From contig NZ_CP058214.1 of the NCBI RefSeq assembly GCF_015482775.1, positions 4,454,501 to 4,518,500 on the forward strand: 64,000 bases of DNA. The letters are read 5' to 3'. Shown in pieces: positions 7,586 to 14,346 of the stretch. How positions within the stretch are numbered: position 1 is the first letter of the stretch; every line of letters begins with the position of its first letter. Both the position numbers and the translations under genes were made by a program. This DNA is from Kaustia mangrovi. GTDB taxonomy: Bacteria > Pseudomonadota > Alphaproteobacteria > Rhizobiales > Im1. The notes beneath the pieces were generated by a model. It was not told where the DNA came from. It worked only from the letters and a program-made list of their open reading frames with translations, and searched no databases.

Positions 7586-7896
7586 ATGGCGGGGAAAACG
7601 CTGACCCGCGCCGATCTGAGCGAGGCGGTTCACCGCCAGGTGGGATTGTCGCGCACTGAATCGGCATCCCTAGTCAAATCGGTGCTCGATTTGATCTCGG
7701 ACACATTGGTTGAGGGCGAGACGGTAAAGCTCTCCTCCTTCGGCACTTTTCTGGTGCGGGAAAAGGGGGGCGCGTCGGCCGCAACCCGAAGACCGGCGAG
7801 GAGGTGCCGATCTCGCCGCGGCGCGTGCTGGTCTTTCGGCCGAGCCATGTGCTGAAGAATGTGATCAACGCCAGTTCAGCGGCGAAGAAGCGATAA
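7586..7896 (+). CDS. ihfA: Integration host factor alpha subunit, interrupted by a frameshift
   Basis: The N-terminal frame ([20 protein letters not shown], then [14 protein letters not shown]) and the continuation in another frame ([20 protein letters not shown], then [20 protein letters not shown]) together make a normal IhfA of about 103 residues. It includes the DNA-contacting beta arm with the conserved RNPKTGE Pro. The switch occurs in a run of six G at 7765-7770, and one extra G restores the frame. Given other homopolymer breaks in this window, a sequencing error is most likely. A -1 slip at A4G6 is the alternative. IHF bends DNA and is also needed for type I-E spacer acquisition in E. 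coli. Confidence 0.88.
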
Positions 7897-7944
7897 CGAT
7901 CGCGGCGGCCGGTCGCCGGCCCGGCGGCAGGCGGAGGACAATCC

Positions 7945-8438
7945 GTGGACAAGTCGCCCGAAGCATTCAGGACCATCAGCGAAGTCGCCGAGGACCTCGA
8001 CGTCCCCCAGCATGTGCTGCGGTTCTGGGAAAGCAAGTTCTCCCATATCCGGCCCATGAAACGCGGCGGCGGGCGGCGCTACTACCGCCCGGGGATGTGG
8101 AGCTGCTGCGCGGCATCCGGCATCTGCTCTATGGCGAGGGCTTCACGATCCGCGGCGTGCAGAAGATCCTGCGCGAGCGCGGGCCGTCCTTCGTCGTCGA
8201 TTGCGGCAAGCACGGCGCGGTGCTTGAGAAGGCCGGCGACGACGCGGAGGACGGGACGCAGGAGACGGAACGGGCTGCGGAGCCCACATTCCGCGAGCCG
8301 CGCGCCGAGGCGCCCGCGCCCCAGGGCGAGACGGCTTCCGGAGAGGCGGGCCTCTCGCCGGATCAGGAGGCCATGCTCCGCGAGGTGCTGGCCGACCTGT
8401 CCAGCGTCCGCACGATCCTGACGGGCAAGGAAGACTAG
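7945..8438 (+). CDS. MerR-family transcriptional regulator, interrupted by a frameshift
   Basis: The N-terminal frame carries the MerR winged-helix start ([20 protein letters not shown], then [23 protein letters not shown]). The continuation in a second frame ([20 protein letters not shown], then [10 protein letters not shown]) completes the domain, followed by an acidic low-complexity tail. One G is missing from the run at 8091-8094. Full product about 164 residues. The MerR gene next to ihfA is a conserved alphaproteobacterial pair. The role is probably local regulation, and the ligand is unknown. Confidence 0.85.
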
Positions 8439-8490
8439 AGCGCTTTCAGGAAAAGTGGAGACCGCTTTTCCGGTTCGAAAGCGCGGCGCT
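8437..8490. repeat. Intergenic palindromic repeat of alphaproteobacterial type
   Basis: GCGCTTTC (8440-8447) and GAAAGCGC (8477-8484) enclose a second imperfect stem GGAAAAGTGG/CCGCTTTTCC. The composition and layout match the dispersed palindromes seen between genes of many Hyphomicrobiales. It may double as a terminator for the convergent genes merR and the dehydratase. Confidence 0.55.
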
Positions 8491-8500
8491 CCAGGACGCC

Positions 8501-10036
8501 CTACATCACCGCGCCGACCTGCCAGGGCACGAACTCGTTGTCGCCATAGCCGAGCCGTTCGGACTTGGTGCGCTTGCCGGAGGCAACCGCGAGGATCTCC
8601 TCGAAAATGGCTCGGCCCTTCTCCTCGAGCGTCACGCCGTCGAGGATGTCCCCGCAATTGATGTCCATGTCCTCCTCCATGCGCTCGTACATGGCGGTGT
8701 TGGTGGCGAGCTTGATGGAGGGGGAGGGCTTGCAGCCATAGGCGGAGCCGCGGCCCGTGGTGAAGCACACGACATTGGCCCCGCCCGCCACCTGGCCGGT
8801 GACGGAGACCGGGTCGTAGCCCGGCGTGTCCATGAAGACGAAGCCCTTCTCCGTCACCTGCTCGGCATATTCGTAGACGGCGTTGAGCGGCGTCGATCCG
8901 CCCTTCGCCGCGGCCCCCAGCGATTTCTCCAGAATGGTCGTCAGGCCGCCCGCCTTGTTGCCGGGCGAGGGGTTGTTGTTCATCTCCCCGCCATTGCGCG
9001 CGGTGTAGTCCTCCCACCAGCGGATGCGCTCCACGAGCTTCTCCGCGACCGCACGGTTGCGCGCGCGCCGCGTGAGGAGGTGCTCCGCGCCGTAGATCTC
9101 CGGTGTCTCGGCGAGGATGGCCGTGCCGCCATTCCTCACCACCGTGTCGGCGGCGACCCCGAGGGCGGGATTGGCGGTGATGCCCGAATAGCCGTCCGAC
9201 CCGCCGCATTGCAGCGCCACGGTGATCTCCGAGGCCGGCACGGTCTCGCGCCGGGCGCGGTCGGCGAGCGGCAGCATTTCCGCAATGCGCGCCACGCCCT
9301 CATCGATGGTGCGCCGCGTGCCGCCGGTGTCCTGGATAGTCATGGTGCGGAAGGTCTCGCCTTCCTCGATCCCGTAGAGCTCCTTCAGCCGCGCGATCTG
9401 GAAGACCTCGCAGCCGAGTCCCACCAGCAGGACGGCGGCGAGATTGGGATTGGCCGCATAGCCCCACTGCGTGCGCTTCAGCATGTCGAAGCCCTCGCCG
9501 GACCCCGCCATGCCGCAGCCCGTGCCATGGGTGAAGGACACGACCCCGTCGACATTCGGATAGTCGTCGAGGATGCCGGAGCGCGTGGCCGCCTCCGCCA
9601 TGAAGCGGGCGACGGAGGCGGAGCAGTTCACGCTCGTGAGGATGCCGATATAGTTGCGCGTGCCGACGCGACCGTCCCTGCGGCGGAAACCTTCGAACGT
9701 CGCCTGTTCCTCCGGCGGCAGGACGTTCACGGGGTGCGCCTCCTCCGCCATGCGGTAGTCGCGGTCGAAATCGTGCATCTCGACATTGTGCACATGCACC
9801 CAGTCGCCGGCGGCGACCGGAGCGCTCGCAAAGCCGATGATCTGGCCGAACTTGCGGACCGGCCCGCCGGGCGCGATGGGCTGAAGCGCCACCTTGTGGC
9901 CGAAGGGGATGCGGGTCCGGGCGGCGAGGCCGTCGCGGATCGTGTCGCCTTCCTCGATCCGGCTGGCGGCGACCGCGACATTGTCGGCCTGCGACAGGCG
10001 GAGGATGCGGGCGGTATCTGTCTTCTTCTGTGTCAT
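8501..10036 (-). CDS. Sugar-acid dehydratase of the UxaA/GarD family
   Basis: 511 residues. An N-terminal SAF domain (about residues 15-95) is followed by the galactarate/altronate dehydratase core. Visible are GRVGTRNYIGILTSVNCSAS, SFTHGTGCGMAGSGEGF, ALQCGGSDGYSGITANPALG, NNNPSPGNKAGGLTTILEKS and FTTGRGSAYGCKPSPSIK, with conserved cysteines likely holding the iron. It dehydrates an aldonate or aldarate such as altronate or galactarate. The adjacent TRAP transporter and GntR regulator point to uptake and catabolism of a sugar acid. Which substrate it prefers cannot be read from sequence. It is the last gene of a minus-strand cluster behind dctPQM-like genes. Confidence 0.88.
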   Translation of the reverse strand: MTQKKTDTARILRLSQADNVAVAASRIEEGDTIRDGLAARTRIPFGHKVALQPIAPGGPVRKFGQIIGFASAPVAAGDWVHVHNVEMHDFDRDYRMAEEAHPVNVLPPEEQATFEGFRRRDGRVGTRNYIGILTSVNCSASVARFMAEAATRSGILDDYPNVDGVVSFTHGTGCGMAGSGEGFDMLKRTQWGYAANPNLAAVLLVGLGCEVFQIARLKELYGIEEGETFRTMTIQDTGGTRRTIDEGVARIAEMLPLADRARRETVPASEITVALQCGGSDGYSGITANPALGVAADTVVRNGGTAILAETPEIYGAEHLLTRRARNRAVAEKLVERIRWWEDYTARNGGEMNNNPSPGNKAGGLTTILEKSLGAAAKGGSTPLNAVYEYAEQVTEKGFVFMDTPGYDPVSVTGQVAGGANVVCFTTGRGSAYGCKPSPSIKLATNTAMYERMEEDMDINCGDILDGVTLEEKGRAIFEEILAVASGKRTKSERLGYGDNEFVPWQVGAVM

Positions 10037-10072
10037 CTGTGTCGGGCTTTCGGAAGGCTTGGCGCGGGCGGC

Positions 10073-11353
10073 CTAGCGGTAGATCAGCGTGGGCAGCCAC
10101 ATGGTGAGGACGGGGAAGAACGTCACCATGAGGAGCACCAGGACGAGCGGCACCAGGAAGGGCGCTGTCGCGGCCATGCAGCGCTCGAACGGCACCTTGG
10201 AGACGCGCGAGAGCACGTAGAGCACCATTCCGATGGGCGGCGTCAGCAGGCCGATCATCAGGTTGAGCACCACGATCACGCCGAAATGGACCGGATCCAC
10301 CCCCATCTTGATCGCGATGGGCAGGAGCACCGGCACCAGGATGGTCAGCGCGGCCACCGTCTCCATGAAGCAGCCGACGATCAGCAGGATCAGGTTGATC
10401 AGGAGCAGGACGACAATGGGGTTCTCCGACACCGACAGGATGAGCGAGGCGAAATGCTCCGGCACGCGGTTGGAGGTCAGGATCCAGGCGAAGATCGAGG
10501 CCGCCGCGACGATGAACAGCACGACCGCCGTCGTCTCGATGGTGTCGAAGGAGACCCGCAGGAAACGTCTCACCGTCAGGGTGCGATAGACGATGAGCCC
10601 CAGGAAGAGTGCCCAGACACAGGCCGCGATCGCCGCCTCCGTCGGCGTGAAGGCGCCCGACAGGATGCCGCCGACGATGATGACCGGCGTCATGAGCGAC
10701 AGGAAGGCGCGCGCGAAGGCGGTGCCGAGAACGGGAAGCTGGAAGGCCTGGTCGCGCGGATAGCCGCGCTTGTGGGAATAGACCGCCACCATGACCATGA
10801 GAGCGACGGCCATGAGCAGCCCCGGCACGAAGCCCGCCGCGAAGAGCTGGCCGATGGAGGCGCCCGCCACCACGCCGTAGATCACCATGGGCAGGGACGG
10901 GGGGATGATCGGACCGATGGTGGAGGAGGCGGCCGTGACGCCGACGGCGAAGCCGGGGTCGTACTTGGCGTCGCGCATGGCCTTGATCTCGATGGCGCCG
11001 AGCCCGCCCGCATCCGCGACGGCGGCCCCCGACATGCCGGCGAAGATGACCGATGCGCCGATATTCACATGGCCGAGCCCGCCCCGCATCCAGCCGACCA
11101 GCGCCTTGGCGAAGCCGAAGATGCGCTCGGTGATGCCCGCGGTGTTCATGAGGTTGCCGGCCAGGATGAAGAAGGGCACGGCGAGCAGCGGGAAGGAGTC
11201 GACGCCGTTCACCATGCGGTGGATGACCACGACGTCGGGCACGCGTCCGTCGACGAGGATGAAGATCGCGGAGGACGCCGCGAGCGATATGGCCACCGGA
11301 ACGCCCATGGCGATCATGGCGAACAGGAGAACGAACAACAGGGTCAGCAGCAT
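10073..11353 (-). CDS. TRAP transporter large permease (DctM type)
   Basis: 426 residues and about 12 hydrophobic segments, typical of TRAP DctM. Family signatures include VPFFILAGNLMNTAGITERI, FAGMSGAAVADAGGLGAIE, and TAASSTIGPIIPPSLPMVIY. It is the ion-coupled membrane subunit that imports carboxylates delivered by the periplasmic binding protein. It follows the small permease gene by 18 bases on the same strand and precedes the dehydratase gene, consistent with one sugar-acid operon. Confidence 0.94.
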   Translation of the reverse strand: MLLTLLFVLLFAMIAMGVPVAISLAASSAIFILVDGRVPDVVVIHRMVNGVDSFPLLAVPFFILAGNLMNTAGITERIFGFAKALVGWMRGGLGHVNIGASVIFAGMSGAAVADAGGLGAIEIKAMRDAKYDPGFAVGVTAASSTIGPIIPPSLPMVIYGVVAGASIGQLFAAGFVPGLLMAVALMVMVAVYSHKRGYPRDQAFQLPVLGTAFARAFLSLMTPVIIVGGILSGAFTPTEAAIAACVWALFLGLIVYRTLTVRRFLRVSFDTIETTAVVLFIVAAASIFAWILTSNRVPEHFASLILSVSENPIVVLLLINLILLIVGCFMETVAALTILVPVLLPIAIKMGVDPVHFGVIVVLNLMIGLLTPPIGMVLYVLSRVSKVPFERCMAATAPFLVPLVLVLLMVTFFPVLTMWLPTLIYR

Positions 11354-11371
11354 GGGGGCAGTGTTCCGCGC

Positions 11372-11941
11372 TCAGATGTTCCGGTCCACGGCCGTGAACC
11401 TGTCGGGATCGACCAGACGGCTCGTGCCGGTGCGCAGATGGCGCAGGAAGACGAGGACGCCATAGACCGTCATGCCGAGGAAGCAGGCTGCGACGATCCA
11501 GTAGACGACGGATTTCGGCACATCGACCGACACCATCATCTGGCGGGTCTTCTGGGCCATCTCGGTGCACAGCCATCCCGTGGTCGCGTAGAAGACGACC
11601 GCGATGGCGTCGACGACGAGTTGCAGCCACAGGCGCGCCCGCCGCGGCAGGTAGCGGTAGACGAACTCCACCGCGATGTGGCTTTCCTTGCGCACCGCCA
11701 TGATGGAGCCGAGAAAGGTCACGCCGATCAGCAGGAAGCGGGCGATCTCCTCCGTCCAGCCGAGCGAGTCGTTGAGCACATAGCGGGTGAAGAACTGGAG
11801 GAAGACCACGAAGGCCAGCACCCAGAAGACGACGAGGACGAGGCCGTCGCTCGAACGCACGTCGGAGAGATCCTCGTGATCCTCGTCCATCTCCGCGATG
11901 AGCTCCGCCTCGGCAATCGCGGCATCTTCGTCATGCACCAT
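11372..11941 (-). CDS. TRAP transporter small permease (DctQ type)
   Basis: 189 residues with four hydrophobic segments and the family motif NDSLGWTEEIARFLLIGVTF and HIAVEFVYRYLPRRAR. The acidic 30-residue N-terminal extension (EDAAIAEAELIAEMDEDHED) is longer than usual. It forms the membrane complex with DctM. It is separated from the binding-protein gene by a strong hairpin at 11966-11998. Confidence 0.92.
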   Translation of the reverse strand: MVHDEDAAIAEAELIAEMDEDHEDLSDVRSSDGLVLVVFWVLAFVVFLQFFTRYVLNDSLGWTEEIARFLLIGVTFLGSIMAVRKESHIAVEFVYRYLPRRARLWLQLVVDAIAVVFYATTGWLCTEMAQKTRQMMVSVDVPKSVVYWIVAACFLGMTVYGVLVFLRHLRTGTSRLVDPDRFTAVDRNI

Positions 11942-11965
11942 GAGAGAACCTCCGCAAAGGAGACA

Positions 11966-11998
11966 CCGCGCCGGGGCAGGGGGACTGCCCCGGCGCGG
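11966..11998 (-). terminator. Strong intercistronic hairpin between dctP and dctQ
   Basis: A 14-bp perfect stem (CCGCGCCGGGGCAG / CTGCCCCGGCGCGG) with a 5-base loop and no T-run. In TRAP operons such hairpins often stabilise or partly terminate the transcript so that the binding protein is made in excess. That role is inferred from position. Confidence 0.6.
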
Positions 11999-12020
11999 AC
12001 CGGTTCGCGCGACGGGCTGC

Positions 12021-13001
12021 TTACTCGATGGCCTGCAGCCGGTCGTAGGTCTCCTTGTCCCAGGTGGCGTCGGGACCGTTGTGGAGCTTCATGGTCGCCT
12101 CGCGGAACGGGGTGCGGTCGACCTTGTTGACCGTGACGCCCTGGCCCTCGAACCACTCCACGAGCTCGTTCTCCTTGTCGATGATCTGCTGGGTGGCGCA
12201 GTCGGCCGCCTCGTCGAGCACCTCGTCGAGCGTCTCGCGGTCGGCATCGTCCATCGCATCCCAGGTCGGCCCGCCGACGATGGTGAGAAGCGCGTCGGTG
12301 ATGTGGCCCGTCAGGTTGATGTAGTCCTGCACCTCGTAGAACTTCTTCGCCTGGATCGTGGGCAGCGGGTTCTCCTGAGCATCGACCGTGCCCTGCTGGA
12401 GGGCCAGATAGACCTCCGCAAAGGCAATCGGCGTCGGGTTCGCGCCGACCGCCTTGGGGAACATCATGTAGAGCGGCGCGTTCGGCACGCGGATCTTCAG
12501 CCCCTCCATGTCCGCCGGTGTGTTGAGCGGCTTGTTGGAGGTGGCGTGGCGCCTGCCGTAATAGGTCATCGACGTGATGTGGTTGCCGGTCGCCTCGCGA
12601 TAGCCCTCGGCGAGCTCGTCGAACAGGTCGGAATTGCGGTATTTGTCCCAGTGCTCGTAGTCGCGGAACATGTAGGGCGAGCCGCCGATGGCGATCGGCC
12701 CATAGGCGCGGCCGGCAAAGAGCTGGCCGGTATAGATGATGTCCACCGTGCCGAGCCCCAGCCCCTCGTTGATGTCGACCTCCTTGCCCAGCGAAGAGGC
12801 GGGGAAGACCTCGATGGAATAGCGCCCGTCGGTCGCTTCCTTGAGCTTGTCGGAGGCCGCGACGGCGCAGGTGTGATAGGGCTCGCTCGCCTCGTAGACA
12901 TGGGCCCATTTGAGGACCTGCTCGGCCGCGGCCGGCTGGACCATGGCGGTCGCGGAGGCGAATGCGGCGGTGACGAGCGTATAGAGTGCTGGCTTCTTCA
13001 T
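12021..13001 (-). CDS. TRAP transporter periplasmic solute-binding protein (DctP type)
   Basis: 326 residues from ATG at 12999-13001, chosen for the GGAGGA site upstream. The longer frame runs into the regulator's operator region. The signal peptide MKKPALYTLVTAAFASATAM ends in an AxA-like site (AAAEQ). The mature protein begins VLKWAHVYEASEPYHTCAVA, and carries DINEGLGLGTVDIIYTGQLF and PTPIAFAEVYLALQQGTVDA, typical of DctP. It binds the imported carboxylate in the periplasm. Confidence 0.93.
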   Translation of the reverse strand: MKKPALYTLVTAAFASATAMVQPAAAEQVLKWAHVYEASEPYHTCAVAASDKLKEATDGRYSIEVFPASSLGKEVDINEGLGLGTVDIIYTGQLFAGRAYGPIAIGGSPYMFRDYEHWDKYRNSDLFDELAEGYREATGNHITSMTYYGRRHATSNKPLNTPADMEGLKIRVPNAPLYMMFPKAVGANPTPIAFAEVYLALQQGTVDAQENPLPTIQAKKFYEVQDYINLTGHITDALLTIVGGPTWDAMDDADRETLDEVLDEAADCATQQIIDKENELVEWFEGQGVTVNKVDRTPFREATMKLHNGPDATWDKETYDRLQAIE

Positions 13002-13101
13002 CTGGTTTCCTCCCGGTTGCACGAATCCGCTTGTTCCAGCGGTTTTCTCAGTATCCGCCTGAATGGACCCGACCCCGGGGACGAAACCCTGCACAGGCGC
13101 A

Positions 13102-13136
13102 ATTCTCAAATACGAGAATACGTACTAACATGTTAG
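13102..13136. promoter_or_regulatory. Candidate GntR operators between dctP and the regulator
   Basis: ATTCTC-N6-GAGAAT (13102-13119) and a perfect palindrome CTAACATGTTAG (13125-13136) lie in the divergent promoter region, the second ending one base before the GntR ATG. Palindromes of this size are typical FCD/GntR operators. Binding would let the regulator control both itself and the TRAP genes. Confidence 0.55.
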
Positions 13137-13137
13137 C

Positions 13138-13857
13138 ATGACATCAAACGCCGATCAGTCAACACCAATTGCCCGCCGCAAGCCCGGCGTCCGCCGCAGC
13201 GGCGCGACGGACCGGGTGACGGATGCGCTGCGCGAGGCCATTGTAAGCCTCGAGCTGCCGCCGGGCGCCATGCTCGACAAGGCCGTCCTGACGGCCCGGT
13301 TCGGCGTATCGCGCTTCCCGATCTCGGAGGCGCTCAACCGGCTGAAGGCGGAGGGGCTGGTGGAGGTGCGCCCGCAGAGCGGCTCACGCGTGTCGCTGCT
13401 CAGGCTGGCCGACGTCCACGAGAACTTGTTCCTGCGTCGTGCGCTGGAGGCGGAGGTGGTGGAGACGCTGGCCGGCGGCGACAATGCGGGCCTGATCGCG
13501 GAGCTGAAGCGCAATCTGCGCTATCAGAAGGCGGCGGTCGACGCCGACGACCGGCAGGGCTTCCACAGGCTCGACATCGCGTTTCACGGCATGCTGGTGT
13601 CGGCGGTGTCCTATCCAAGGGTTCACGCGACGGTCGAGCACGCCTGGCTCGCGCTCGACCGGGTGCGCCGCCTGCTCGGCAGCCCGAGGCGCCTGGCGCT
13701 GACCTTCGACGAGCATGTGCGCGTCGTCGACGCGCTGGAGACCGGCGATCCCCAAGAGGTGCGCGCAGCCATGGTCGCCCATCTCGACGCGGTCACGGCC
13801 GAACTCGAGGCCTTCTCGCAAGACCACCCCGACGTGTTCGCCGATTCGCAAGCATGA
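13138..13857 (+). CDS. GntR-family (FCD) transcriptional regulator
   Basis: 239 residues. The winged helix at about residues 25-90 (TDRVTDALREAIVSLELPPG, then LTARFGVSRFPISEALNRLK) is followed by an all-helical FCD ligand domain with metal-binding-type residues (Asp in RLDIAF, His in FHGMLVS and EHVRVVDAL). It is divergent from the TRAP/dehydratase genes and most likely represses them until the sugar acid or a derivative binds. No clear ribosome site precedes the ATG. A GCCCCCG/CGGGGGC hairpin (13860-13893) follows the stop. Confidence 0.9.
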   Translation: MTSNADQSTPIARRKPGVRRSGATDRVTDALREAIVSLELPPGAMLDKAVLTARFGVSRFPISEALNRLKAEGLVEVRPQSGSRVSLLRLADVHENLFLRRALEAEVVETLAGGDNAGLIAELKRNLRYQKAAVDADDRQGFHRLDIAFHGMLVSAVSYPRVHATVEHAWLALDRVRRLLGSPRRLALTFDEHVRVVDALETGDPQEVRAAMVAHLDAVTAELEAFSQDHPDVFADSQA

Positions 13858-13957
13858 ACGCCCCCGCCCCGGACGGCGGACCGGTTCGGGGGCGGGCTGG
13901 GTTACAGGCATACCGATATCGATGGGGAAGAGCGGCCTGAGAGATAGGTGACGGAAC

Positions 13958-14265
13958 GTACCGGACACCCCATGAGCGCTTGGCCCGGTTGACGTTTGTC
14001 TGGAGCAATTGCGCGGTCGAGCGGTTGACCGTGGCATTGGCGATCGGCGGTGCATCGTTACCGGCTTTGTCCCTGGCTCGGCCTTTCACGCGATGCCCGC
14101 GGCGCCATGCCACGAGGCGCGTCACGTCACCATCGACGATATCGACCATGCGCCGGTCCTTGCCGAGATATTCCACCAGCCGCCCAAGATCCTTGAATGT
14201 GGTCACGGAGCCGGCGTGGTGCTGGCCGACCCCCCAGCCAATAGCGGTCTGCTGCGATATCGAGC
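13958..14265 (-). pseudogene. Fragment of a tyrosine recombinase
   Basis: Minus-strand translation gives VGQHHAGSVTTFKDLGRLVE, then YLGKDRRMVDIVDGDVTRLV, AWRRGHRVKG, then PPIANATVNRSTAQLLQT and NRAKRSWGVRY. That is the core-binding domain of Hyphomicrobiales phage/island integrases. The preceding piece (TLDIAADRYWLG) is one frame off because of a G-run at about 14233. The catalytic domain and N-terminus are missing. It is a decayed integrase left at the edge of the CRISPR-Cas locus, consistent with arrival of the locus on an island. The remaining bases to 14292 hold nothing else I can support. Confidence 0.65.
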
Positions 14266-14292
14266 GTAGTGCCCTGCAGGCCGATAGACGCG

Positions 14293-14320
14293 TTCAAATT
14301 TATTTCGATTTTGGTATTCT
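14293..14320 (+). promoter_or_regulatory. Possible cas3 promoter
   Basis: TTCAAA (14293-14298), 16 bases, TATTCT (14315-14320), in a locally AT-rich stretch 26 bases before the cas3 ATG. The match to consensus is modest. Confidence 0.35.
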
Positions 14321-14346
14321 CTCATGCTTGGAGAGGGGGAACTCCA

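Noticed and set aside
9080-12130. A 1016-codon plus-strand open frame
   Set aside because: It is antisense to the dehydratase and TRAP genes, has His/Arg/Asp-rich composition typical of the complement of GC-rich coding DNA, and no family resemblance.
14009-14269. Plus-strand ORF before cas3
   Set aside because: It overlaps the minus-strand integrase fragment that has recognisable homology, and shows no family itself.
14269-14346. Upstream ATG for cas3
   Set aside because: The 26 extra residues lack cas3 similarity and a ribosome site. The ATG at 14347 has both.
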